From DASSUC01 sp035650075 (GTDB taxonomy: Bacteria > Actinomycetota > Actinomycetes > Mycobacteriales > Micromonosporaceae), in NCBI GenBank assembly GCA_035650075.1, contig DASRII010000407.1, forward strand, positions 1-27,153: a stretch of 27,153 bases of DNA, in the 5' to 3' direction. Below the pieces are notes generated by a model. The model searched no databases. It saw nothing but the letters and a program-made list of their open reading frames with translations, and was not told the DNA's origin. Positions 1-6,108 of this stretch are shown one piece after another. The stretch's first letter is position 1; each line of letters opens with the position of its first letter. A program made the translations under genes and the position numbers.

Positions 1-38
1 TCGGTTCGTCGATCGCCAAGGCCTGCGGCTGACCCGGT

Positions 39-68
39 TTGGGGGGCCAACCTCCAATGACGTACGCT
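39..68 (+). promoter_or_regulatory. candidate rplU promoter
   Basis: TTGGGG at 39-44 and TACGCT at 63-68 are separated by 18 bases, a plausible sigma-70 type -35/-10 pair. Transcription would begin near 75, giving a leader of about 97 bases before rplU. The match to the -35 consensus is weak, so this is a candidate only. Confidence 0.35.
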
Positions 69-76
69 TGTAGGTC

Positions 77-121
77 GGCGCACGGCGTGCGCCCGGTCTG
101 TGTGCGCGCCGATGGGCACAC
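77..121 (+). promoter_or_regulatory. structured leader upstream of rplU (possible L21 leader)
   Basis: Two short hairpins lie between the candidate promoter and rplU. GGCGCAC (77-83) pairs perfectly with GTGCGCC (87-93), and GTGTGC (100-105) pairs with GCACAC (116-121). GGCGC at 77-81 could alternatively pair with GCGCC at 106-110, so the two folds may compete. Ribosomal protein L21 operons in other bacteria carry autoregulatory leaders; that this is one is an inference from position and folding. Confidence 0.3.
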
Positions 122-171
122 CCCGATACAGCGCCCCAAGCACACCTAGTCCAGACAGGAGTCCGCGTCCG

Positions 172-486
172 ATGTACGCGATCGTCAAGACCGGCGGCAA
201 GCAGTACCGGGTCGCCGAGGGCGATGTGATCGAGGTCGAGAAGCTCGTCGGCGACCCCGGTGACAAGGTCACGCTGGCGGCGGTGCTCGTCGTCGACGGC
301 GACAGCCTCGTGACCGACGCTGCGAAGTTGGCCAAGGTCGCCGTCACCGGCGAGGTGGTGGCGCACACCAAGGGCCCCAAGATTAAGATTCACAAGTTCA
401 AGAACAAGACCGGCTACCACAAGCGCCAGGGTCACCGCCAGCCGCTGACCCAGGTGAAGGTAACCGGCATCTCGACCGGGAAGTAG
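172..486 (+). CDS. rplU: 50S ribosomal protein L21
   Basis: This 104-residue protein is the large-subunit ribosomal protein L21, which binds 23S rRNA. The N-terminus MYAIVKTGGKQYRV is the family signature, and the C-terminal part (GPKIKIHKFKNKTGYHKRQG) is the typical basic RNA-binding segment. The ATG at 172 is chosen over an in-frame upstream ATG at 100 because the family starts at MYAIV and because AGGAG at 157-161 lies at ribosome-binding distance. The length matches the family. It is followed eight bases later by rpmA, the universal rplU-rpmA pair, so the two are almost certainly co-transcribed. Confidence 0.97.
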   Translation: MYAIVKTGGKQYRVAEGDVIEVEKLVGDPGDKVTLAAVLVVDGDSLVTDAAKLAKVAVTGEVVAHTKGPKIKIHKFKNKTGYHKRQGHRQPLTQVKVTGISTGK

Positions 487-494
487 GTCCAGCA

Positions 495-752
495 ATGGCA
501 CACAAGAAGGGTGCGTCCAGCTCTCGGAACGGCCGTGACTCGCAGGCCAAGCGCCTCGGCGTCAAGCGGTACGGGGGCCAGCTGGTCAACGCCGGCGAGA
601 TCCTCATTCGGCAGCGCGGCACGAAGTTCCACCCCGGCGACCTGGTCGGCCGTGGTGGCGACGACACGCTGTTCGCGCTCGCGTACGGCCATGTGCAGTT
701 CGGCACGAAGCGCGGCCGCAAGGTCGTCAACATCGTGCCGGCAGCGCAGTAA
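495..752 (+). CDS. rpmA: 50S ribosomal protein L27
   Basis: This 85-residue protein is ribosomal protein L27, whose N-terminus reaches the peptidyl-transferase centre. The sequence begins MAHKKGASSSRNGRDS and continues with RLGVKRYGGQ and IRQRGTKFHPG, all family hallmarks. There is no Firmicutes-type N-terminal extension that would need cleavage. It starts eight bases after rplU ends. A strong hairpin follows the stop codon, so this is either the end of the rplU-rpmA transcript or a point of partial readthrough into obgE. Confidence 0.97.
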   Translation: MAHKKGASSSRNGRDSQAKRLGVKRYGGQLVNAGEILIRQRGTKFHPGDLVGRGGDDTLFALAYGHVQFGTKRGRKVVNIVPAAQ

Positions 753-765
753 GTTTCGTTCTTCG

Positions 766-795
766 ATCAGGGCGCCCGTGAGCGGGCGCCCTGAT
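766..795 (+). terminator. hairpin between rpmA and obgE
   Basis: ATCAGGGCGCCCG (766-778) pairs perfectly with CGGGCGCCCTGAT (783-795) around a TGAG loop, a 13-bp stem. It starts 13 bases after the rpmA stop and ends 20 bases before the obgE GTG. There is no T tract, as is common for actinobacterial terminators. It may terminate the ribosomal protein transcript or attenuate readthrough into obgE. Confidence 0.7.
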
Positions 796-815
796 TCGTG
801 TGGAAGGTTGGAACC

Positions 816-2252
816 GTGACGACATTCGTCGACCGGGTCGTGCTGCACGTGCAGGCGGGCGACGGTGGCCACGGCTGTGTATCGATCTACCGGGAGAAGT
901 TCAAGCCGTTCGGCGGTCCGGACGGCGGCAACGGCGGGCATGGCGGCGACGTCGTGCTGACCGTCGATTCCGGCGTACACACGCTTCTGGACTTCCATTT
1001 CCGGCCCAGGGTCAAGGCCGAGAACGGCAAGGGCGGGGCGGGCGGCAACCGGCACGGTGCCAAGGGATCGGACCTCGTACTGCGGGTGCCCGACGGCACG
1101 GTCGTGCAGAGCCTCACCGGAGACGTCATCGCCGACCTCGTCGGCGGCGGTACGACGTTCGTGCTCGCGCGCGGCGGGCGGGGTGGCCGCGGCAACGCCG
1201 CACTGGCCAACCCGCGCCGCAAGGCCCCCGGCTTCGCGGAGCTAGGCGAACCCGGTGAGCTGCTGGACGCGGTACTGGAGCTCAAGAGCGTCGCCGACGT
1301 CGGGCTGGTCGGCTTCCCCTCGGCGGGCAAGTCGTCGCTGATCTCCGTGCTGTCCGCCGCCCGGCCGAAGATCGCCGACTACCCGTTCACCACGCTCGTA
1401 CCGAACCTCGGCGTCGTACGGGTTGACGACCACACGTTCACCGTGGCCGACGTACCGGGGCTGATCCCTGGTGCCTCGTCGGGCAAGGGCCTCGGGCTCG
1501 AGTTCCTGCGGCACATCGAACGCTGTGCGGTCCTCGTACACGTCGTCGACTGCGCCACGCTCGAGCCAGGGCGGGACCCGATCAGCGACATCGACGCGAT
1601 CGAGGCCGAACTGTCGGCGTACGGCGGCCTGGCGGACCGGCCCCGGCTGGTCGCGCTGAACAAGGTGGATGTGCCCGATGGCCGGGAACTGGCCGAGTTG
1701 GTGCGGCCCGATCTGGAGGCGCGCGGCCTGCCGGTGTACGAGGTCAGCGCCGCGACCCGGGAAGGGCTACGCGAGCTGACCTACGCGATCGCGTCGTTGG
1801 TCGAGGAGCACCGCGCGGCCGCGCCGCCGCCGGAGCCGACCCGGATCGTGCTGCGCCCGGTGGCGGTCGACGACGCCGGTTTCACGGTCGAGGTCTCGCG
1901 GGACGGAGTCTTCGTCGTCCACGGTCCGCGGCCCGAACGCTGGGTGCGGCAGACCAACTTCGACAACGAGGAAGCCGTCGGCTACCTGGCCGACCGGCTC
2001 GCCCGGCTCGGCGTCGAGGACGCGCTCGCCAAGGCCGGCGCGGAGCCGGGCAGTGTCGTGCGCATCGGTTCACGCGAATTCGACTGGCAGCCCACCGTGT
2101 ACGCCGGCACCGATTTCACCCCCGGCAGCCGCGGTACCGACTACCGCCTCGACACGACCGAGCGGGTCGGAGCGGCAGAACGGAAGACGTTGCGCAAGGC
2201 CCGCCGGCAACGCCCCGAGGACGAGCCGGCGGACGATCTCATCGACGAGTGA
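816..2252 (+). CDS. obgE: GTPase ObgE (Obg/CgtA)
   Basis: ObgE is an essential GTPase that acts in 50S subunit assembly and stress signalling. The protein is 478 residues. Residues 1-158 form the glycine-rich Obg fold (repeated GG motifs such as GGNGGHGGDV). The G domain has the G1 loop GFPSAGKSS at 166-174, the G3 motif DVPG from residue 212 and NKVD from residue 282. The last ~130 residues carry the actinobacterial OCT domain (RWVRQTNFDNEEAVGYL) and an acidic tail. The GTG at 816 is chosen because the family begins MTTFVDRVVLHV and because GGAAGG at 802-807 is a suitable ribosome-binding site. An in-frame GTG at 798 overlaps the hairpin region and is less likely. Confidence 0.97.
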   Translation: MTTFVDRVVLHVQAGDGGHGCVSIYREKFKPFGGPDGGNGGHGGDVVLTVDSGVHTLLDFHFRPRVKAENGKGGAGGNRHGAKGSDLVLRVPDGTVVQSLTGDVIADLVGGGTTFVLARGGRGGRGNAALANPRRKAPGFAELGEPGELLDAVLELKSVADVGLVGFPSAGKSSLISVLSAARPKIADYPFTTLVPNLGVVRVDDHTFTVADVPGLIPGASSGKGLGLEFLRHIERCAVLVHVVDCATLEPGRDPISDIDAIEAELSAYGGLADRPRLVALNKVDVPDGRELAELVRPDLEARGLPVYEVSAATREGLRELTYAIASLVEEHRAAAPPPEPTRIVLRPVAVDDAGFTVEVSRDGVFVVHGPRPERWVRQTNFDNEEAVGYLADRLARLGVEDALAKAGAEPGSVVRIGSREFDWQPTVYAGTDFTPGSRGTDYRLDTTERVGAAERKTLRKARRQRPEDEPADDLIDE

Positions 2253-2346
2253 CGTACCTCGGGCTGAAGCGCGCGCCCGGCTATGCGAGGATTCCGGCAT
2301 TACGGCGGTTACAACCAAGCTGCGCAAGGGACGGGAGGAGCCGAGC

Positions 2347-3321
2347 GTGGGTTGGCTGGGCAGGTGGCTGGGCCGAGGGCGCCGCTCACCGGACTCGTGG
2401 GCCGCGATACGCCCGCGGCTGCTGCCGGTGCTGCGCGGTGTCACGATGCCGGTCGGACACCCGTCGATGAAGCCACCTCTGCGCCGTTCCGCGATGCCGT
2501 TCCTGGCCGAGATGGTCGTGATCGACCAGCCATCATCGATGATCTATCTGGGTTCGGACCGGCCACGCAACTGGGGAGTACCTCCCGAGGAGGTCTTCGC
2601 GGTCGCCCGGCGTAATCTCGCGGCCCGGCTACGCCCACCGGACGGCCCGCCGCCGGAAGGGCCCGTGATGCTCCGGTTCGTCGACGACGGTGATGCGTAC
2701 TGGACGTCCTGCCTGCTGCTCGACGGCTGGCTCGCGGGGTTGGCGGACCGGGTGGACGGGCGGCCCGTCGCGTTCGTACCGGACCGGTCGAGCCTCATCG
2801 TCGTGGCGGACCGGTCGCAGGCGCTGGAGAGTCTGTTCGAGATGGTCGAGTCGGACTACCTGCGGGAGCCCCGAGCGATCTCACCGATGGCGTACGTCAG
2901 CGACGACAACGGCCGGACCGTGCCGTACGACGCGCCACCCGGTCACCCGCTGCACCATCGTGTGCGGCGCGCGGAACGCATTCTGGGGGCGAGGGAGTAC
3001 GCGCACCAGCGCGCGATGCTGTCCGGCCGGTACGCCGGTGCCGAGCTGGCCGAGCTGTCCCTGATGACGCCGGCCGATGGTTCCGTGTTCACGATGGCGG
3101 TCTGGCCCAGGGCGCGCAGCGTACTGCTGCCGCGGGCGGACTTCGTCTCGTTCGAGTCCGACTTCGGCGATCCGCCGTTCGTCGTACCGTGGCCGGAGGC
3201 TGTCGAGCACGCGTTGCTGCGCCCGACGGGCGGCGTGGAACCGGCGCGGTACCGCGTCGACGACTGGCCGGCCGAGCCGGCTCTCGGTACGCTGCGCGGC
3301 CTCTCGTTCCCGTCCATCTAG
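2347..3321 (+). CDS. uncharacterised protein, DUF1444/YtpQ-like
   Basis: A 324-residue soluble protein without an identifiable signal peptide or membrane segment. The GTG at 2347 is chosen because GGGAGGAG lies just upstream (2333-2340) and because earlier in-frame starts would lie inside obgE. Residues 75-91 (NWGVPPEEVFAVARRNL) resemble the WGV..EE.F..A..NL signature I associate with the DUF1444 (YtpQ) family, followed by a segment reading VAFVPDRSSLIVV. That assignment is from memory and tentative; no catalytic motif is apparent and no function can be given. The reading frame has normal high GC3. The stop codon overlaps the trpS stop on the other strand within a CTAG. Confidence 0.85.
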   Translation: MGWLGRWLGRGRRSPDSWAAIRPRLLPVLRGVTMPVGHPSMKPPLRRSAMPFLAEMVVIDQPSSMIYLGSDRPRNWGVPPEEVFAVARRNLAARLRPPDGPPPEGPVMLRFVDDGDAYWTSCLLLDGWLAGLADRVDGRPVAFVPDRSSLIVVADRSQALESLFEMVESDYLREPRAISPMAYVSDDNGRTVPYDAPPGHPLHHRVRRAERILGAREYAHQRAMLSGRYAGAELAELSLMTPADGSVFTMAVWPRARSVLLPRADFVSFESDFGDPPFVVPWPEAVEHALLRPTGGVEPARYRVDDWPAEPALGTLRGLSFPSI

Positions 3322-4298
3322 TAGAGTCCGATCGCTTCCTTTGCGCGGCGCACCGTCCGCGCGGCCCGTTCCCGTGCCCGCGTCGCGCCGTCGGCCAGGA
3401 TCTCCCGTACGTAGTCCGGATCCTTGGCCAGATCGTCGAAGCGTTGCTGGATCGGCGATACGGTCGCGACGACCGAGTCGGCGACAGCGGACTTCAGCTC
3501 ACCGTAGGAGTCGAACAGCCCGGCCAGCGCGGTAGGCGTGTCTTCGACACAGCCGGCGAGAATCTCCAGCAGGTTCGACACACCGGGCTTGGCCTCCGGG
3601 TCGTACCGGACCTCGGTACCGGTATCGGTGACCGCGCGCATCACCTTGCGCCGCAACACATCGGGTGGATCGAGCAGGAACAGAGTTCCACTGTGGACAG
3701 ACGACGTCTTGCCCATCTTGGCGGTCGGATCGGACAGGTCCATGATGCGCGCGGCGGTCTGCGGGTGCTCGGCTCGCGGTACGACGAACGTCTCCCCGTA
3801 CCGGCCGTTGAAGCGGTTAGCCACGGCGCGCGCGAGCTCGACGTGCTGGTCCTGATCGTCGCCGACCGGTACCACGTCGGTGTCGTGCAGCAGGATGTCG
3901 GCGGCCATCAGGACGGGGTACGTGAGCAGGCTCAGCCGTACCTGGGCGCCCGCGACCGACTTCTCCTTGAACTGGACCATGCGGTGCGCCTCGCCGTAGC
4001 TGGTCGCGCTCTCCAGCAGGTAGTGCAGCTCGTAGTGCTCCGGCACGTGGGACTGGACGTAGAACGTACAGTGCCGGGGGTCGATGCCGGCTGCGAGCAG
4101 GACCATCGCCTGCTCCTCGGTGAGCGAGCGTAAGCGCATCGGGTTGTGTTCGACCGTCAGGCCGTGCAGGTCGACCACGAGGACGACCGAGTCGCTGGTG
4201 TACTGGGCCTGCAGCATCGGCCGGATCGCACCCAGGTAGTTACCCAGTTGCAGGTGCCCGGTGGGTTTGAAGCCGCTGAGGCGCCGGGAGAGGGTCAT
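3318..4298 (-). CDS. trpS: tryptophanyl-tRNA synthetase, antibiotic-resistant type
   Basis: TrpRS (326 residues) charges tRNA-Trp. The class I HIGH-type motif is within KPTGHLQLGN (11-20) and the second signature is KMGKT (194-198) in place of the usual KMSKS. MAADILLHDTDVVPVGDDQ (131-149) is the tryptophan/ATP site region. The ATG at 4298 is chosen because the family begins here and GGAG lies about ten bases upstream. Residue 11 is Lys where the Bacillus enzyme has Gln9 (SGIQPSG aligned with SGFKPTG); Lys at this position is, as I recall, linked to indolmycin resistance in the auxiliary Streptomyces TrpRS. The gene is preceded by an attenuator with a Trp-rich leader peptide. A housekeeping TrpRS is therefore expected elsewhere in the genome, although this could be the only copy. 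Confidence 0.95.
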   Translation of the reverse strand: MTLSRRLSGFKPTGHLQLGNYLGAIRPMLQAQYTSDSVVLVVDLHGLTVEHNPMRLRSLTEEQAMVLLAAGIDPRHCTFYVQSHVPEHYELHYLLESATSYGEAHRMVQFKEKSVAGAQVRLSLLTYPVLMAADILLHDTDVVPVGDDQDQHVELARAVANRFNGRYGETFVVPRAEHPQTAARIMDLSDPTAKMGKTSSVHSGTLFLLDPPDVLRRKVMRAVTDTGTEVRYDPEAKPGVSNLLEILAGCVEDTPTALAGLFDSYGELKSAVADSVVATVSPIQQRFDDLAKDPDYVREILADGATRARERAARTVRRAKEAIGLY

Positions 4299-4310
4299 CG
4301 GAAAGGCTCC
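4299..4310 (-). promoter_or_regulatory. trpS ribosome-binding site
   Basis: On the minus strand TTGGAGCC precedes the ATG at 4298 by roughly ten bases. It supports the ATG at 4298 over an in-frame upstream ATG at 4358, which would lie inside the attenuator T-rich tract. Confidence 0.55.
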
Positions 4311-4350
4311 AATCGGGGGTAGTCGGAGCCGCCCGCGCCCGGGGGACGAG

Positions 4351-4381
4351 AAACACAACGGCCGCCCGGGTGGGGCGGCCG
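4351..4381 (-). terminator. trpS attenuator terminator (3:4 hairpin)
   Basis: Read on the minus strand, CGGCCGCCC (4381-4373) pairs with GGGCGGCCG (4367-4359) around a CACCC loop, a 9-bp GC stem. It is followed directly by TTGTGTTT (4358-4351). This is an intrinsic terminator placed inside the 5' leader, 53 bases before the trpS ATG. Its 5' arm is also fully complementary to a copy of GGGCGGCC at 4417-4410, so the terminator and an antiterminator exclude each other. Confidence 0.85.
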
Positions 4382-4405
4382 CGTGCTGTCTGGGACGCGA
4401 ATCTA

Positions 4406-4433
4406 CGGTGGCCGCCCGTCAGGGCGCCCACCA
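4406..4433 (-). promoter_or_regulatory. trpS attenuator 1:2 hairpin and antiterminator strand
   Basis: On the minus strand TGGTGGGCGCCC (4433-4422), which contains both leader Trp codons, pairs with GGGCGGCCACCG (4417-4406) around a TGAC loop, with one G-G mismatch and one G-T pair. The strand-2 core GGGCGGCC (4417-4410) is perfectly complementary to the terminator 5' arm at 4380-4373. A ribosome stalled on the Trp codons would occlude strand 1 and free strand 2 to form the antiterminator. Confidence 0.8.
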
Positions 4434-4463
4434 ACTGAGATTGTTGGTCAGCCCGATTCGCAC
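4419..4463 (-). CDS. trpS leader peptide with tandem Trp codons
   Basis: A 14-codon frame reads MRIGLTNNLSWWAP and ends in TGA inside the attenuator. The two adjacent TGG codons sit at 4433-4428, just before the stop, which is the position needed for ribosome stalling to control the following hairpins. The GTG start at 4463 has only a weak GGA upstream, but the DUF397 stop codon ends ten bases before it, so translational coupling or reinitiation is plausible. Trp is the rarest residue, so two in a row at exactly this site are unlikely by chance. A shorter version starting at an internal codon cannot be excluded. Confidence 0.75.
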   Translation of the reverse strand: MRIGLTNNLSWWAP

Positions 4464-4473
4464 GACGTCCAGA

Positions 4474-4692
4474 CTACACGTCGAACTCGCCGTCCTTGGC
4501 TCCGCCGACGAAGGCATCCCACTCGCTTTCGGTGAAGACGAGGATCGGGCCTTCCGGGTCGATCGAGTTGCGTACGCCGATCAGGTCGTCGACGAACGCC
4601 ACTTCGATCTGGCCCTCGGTAGAGTCGCTGGCGCCGCCCGCACGCCGCCACACAGCGCGCGAGATATCGAAGGCACCCTTAGGGTGATCCAC
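4474..4692 (-). CDS. DUF397 domain protein
   Basis: A 72-residue acidic protein of the DUF397 family, small actinobacterial proteins usually encoded beside XRE-type regulators and implicated in developmental control. The family features are visible: an N-terminal tryptophan-arginine segment (AVWRRAGGA), a central VDDLIGVRNS strand, and the C-terminal signature GPILVFTESEWDAFVGGAKD followed by GEFDV. The GTG at 4692 is preferred because AGGAG (4702-4698) lies five bases upstream; a GTG two codons earlier overlaps that site. No XRE partner is adjacent. The gene lies just upstream of the trpS leader peptide on the same strand, and any transcript from its promoter would enter the attenuator. Confidence 0.9.
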   Translation of the reverse strand: MDHPKGAFDISRAVWRRAGGASDSTEGQIEVAFVDDLIGVRNSIDPEGPILVFTESEWDAFVGGAKDGEFDV

Positions 4693-4739
4693 TTCCACTC
4701 CTGAGTCCAGTCGTGCCGGTTGCTGGTTCGGGAGATTAG

Positions 4740-4766
4740 GTTATAGCGCTCGCTCTCGCCGGTAGA
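4740..4766 (-). promoter_or_regulatory. candidate promoter for the DUF397-trpS unit
   Basis: On the minus strand TATAAC (4745-4740) is an unusually AT-rich hexamer for this region and is preceded, 16 bases upstream, by TTCTAC. It would give a leader of roughly 40 bases before DUF397. The same bases read on the plus strand also contain TATAGC (4742-4747) with TTGCTG (4720-4725) 16 bases upstream, so the site could instead serve the divergent gene at 4889. Confidence 0.3.
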
Positions 4767-4793
4767 ACTGTGAAACGCGCCGGCGCTGCGGCC

Positions 4794-4822
4794 CCCGGGG
4801 CCAGTGCAGTCCTGGCCCCGGG
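4794..4822. repeat. strong hairpin in the divergent DUF397/HTH spacer
   Basis: CCCGGGGCCAG (4794-4804) pairs perfectly with CTGGCCCCGGG (4812-4822) around a seven-base loop. It lies in the 196-base spacer between the divergent DUF397 and helix-turn-helix genes. If transcription started near 4750 on the plus strand it would be in the 5' leader of the latter. No function is assigned. Confidence 0.5.
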
Positions 4823-4888
4823 CGCGCCAGGGCAGTGGCCACTCCGCGCGCGCCCGGTACTCGGCAACATGGGTGCGGGGAGGTGGCG

Positions 4889-5404
4889 ATGACTGCGTAC
4901 CAGTTCACTGTGATCGTGGCCAGCGTGCCCACGGCCGCGCAGGTACACGCGTTGATGGCGCTGGATGATGGCCCGCGGGTCGTGCGCAACGAGCGCGAGG
5001 GGATCGGCCGGGTGCGCTTCCGCCGGTCCCGGCCGGATCTGGCGGACGCGGTCGTCTCCGCGGTGCGGGACGTCGAGGCGATGGGTCTGCGGCCGGTGCG
5101 ATTGGTGGACCAAGACTGGGTGAACCTCGCGGATATCGCGGAGCGGATAGGCCGGTCGCGCGAGGCGGTGCGACTGTGGTCGATCGGCCGGGTCGGCCCG
5201 GGCGGCTTCCCGCCTCCGCTCAACCCGGGGCGGGAGACGCTGTTCTACAGCTGGGCGGATGTCGCGCCGTGGTTGCGGGAGCGGATGGGGCTGGATGTCC
5301 CCGAGCCGGAGTGGGTCCTCGTCGCGGCCAACCTCGGCCTGCGGCTGCGGGCATTGGCGCCACGCGTGCCGCGGATGGACCTCGTCCGCGGCCTGCTGCC
5401 ATGA
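4889..5404 (+). CDS. helix-turn-helix domain protein
   Basis: A 171-residue protein with no clear family name. Residues ~1-75 form an alpha/beta segment (YQFTVIVASVPTAAQVHAL). Residues ~76-135 read like a MerR/excisionase-type DNA-binding domain: VNLADIAERIGRSREAVRLW is a helix-turn-helix, followed by a proline-glycine wing and YSWADVAPWLRERM. The ATG at 4889 is selected by GGGGAGG immediately upstream; an in-frame ATG at 4835 lacks such a site. The gene stops seven bases before nadD, so it may share a transcript with it. Its target is unknown; a role in regulating neighbours is only a possibility. Confidence 0.85.
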   Translation: MTAYQFTVIVASVPTAAQVHALMALDDGPRVVRNEREGIGRVRFRRSRPDLADAVVSAVRDVEAMGLRPVRLVDQDWVNLADIAERIGRSREAVRLWSIGRVGPGGFPPPLNPGRETLFYSWADVAPWLRERMGLDVPEPEWVLVAANLGLRLRALAPRVPRMDLVRGLLP

Positions 5405-5411
5405 TCGAGCC

Positions 5412-6005
5412 GTGGTGGACAGCGCGCGACGGATCGGGATCATGGGCGGTACCTTCGACCCGATCCACCATGGTCACCTGGTCGCCGCCAGCGAGGTGGC
5501 GGATCGGTTCGGGCTCGACGAGGTCGTCTTCGTGCCGACCGGGCAGCCGTGGCAGAAGGCGGATGTGCCGGTCAGCCCCGCCGAAGACCGGTACCTGATG
5601 ACCGTCATCGCGACCGCTGCCAACCCGCGGTTCCAGGTGAGCCGGGTGGACATCGACCGGTCCGGCCCGACGTACACAGTGGACACTCTGCGCGACCTGC
5701 GGGACAAGTACGGACACGATGCCGAGCTCTACTTCATCACCGGGGCGGACGCGCTGGAACGGATCCTGTCGTGGAAGGACGCCGCCGCGATGTTCGAGTT
5801 GGCGCACTTCGTGGGCGTGACGCGACCCGGGTTCGAGCTGTCCGACGCGCACCTGCCGGCCGACACGGTGAGCCTGGTACGGGTGCCGGCCATGGCCATC
5901 TCGTCGAGCGACTGCCGGCACCGGGTCGCCGAAGGCAAACAGATCTGGTACCTGGTGCCCGACGGGGTCGTTCAGTATATAGCAAAGCGGCGTTTGTACC
6001 GGTAA
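5412..6005 (+). CDS. nadD: nicotinate-nucleotide adenylyltransferase
   Basis: NadD joins nicotinate mononucleotide and ATP to make deamido-NAD in the cytoplasmic NAD pathway. The 197-residue product carries the nucleotidyltransferase signature GGTFDPIHHGH at 12-22 and the second ATP-site motif ISSSDCR at 163-169, followed by the family ending YLVPDGVVQYI. The frame is open far upstream, but the family starts a few residues before GIMGGTF, so a start at the GTG at 5412 (or the adjacent GTG at 5415) is chosen. CATGAT ends six bases before 5412, so a leaderless start is possible. nadD is followed by rsfS and a phosphatase, the order I recall in mycobacteria. Confidence 0.95.
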   Translation: MVDSARRIGIMGGTFDPIHHGHLVAASEVADRFGLDEVVFVPTGQPWQKADVPVSPAEDRYLMTVIATAANPRFQVSRVDIDRSGPTYTVDTLRDLRDKYGHDAELYFITGADALERILSWKDAAAMFELAHFVGVTRPGFELSDAHLPADTVSLVRVPAMAISSSDCRHRVAEGKQIWYLVPDGVVQYIAKRRLYR

Positions 6006-6062
6006 GTCCTAGTCAGCAGCTAACTGTGCGGTGCGCGTACCCGGTCTTGTGAGAGGCTGGAA

Positions 6063-6089
6063 GCCGGTGCCGCCCCTATGGCGGCCGGC
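6063..6089 (+). repeat. hairpin upstream of rsfS
   Basis: GCCG (6063-6066) and GCCGCC (6069-6074) pair with GGCGGC (6080-6085) and CGGC (6086-6089), leaving a two-base bulge and a CCTAT loop. It lies seven bases before the GGAGGGAG ribosome-binding site of rsfS. It may reduce nadD readthrough or influence rsfS translation. Confidence 0.4.
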
Positions 6090-6108
6090 ACACGACGGAG
6101 GGAGAACC

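Noticed and set aside
1..60. 3' end of an upstream gene such as rne
   Set aside because: All three plus frames reach stops within the first ~85 bases and the few residues available do not identify any gene.
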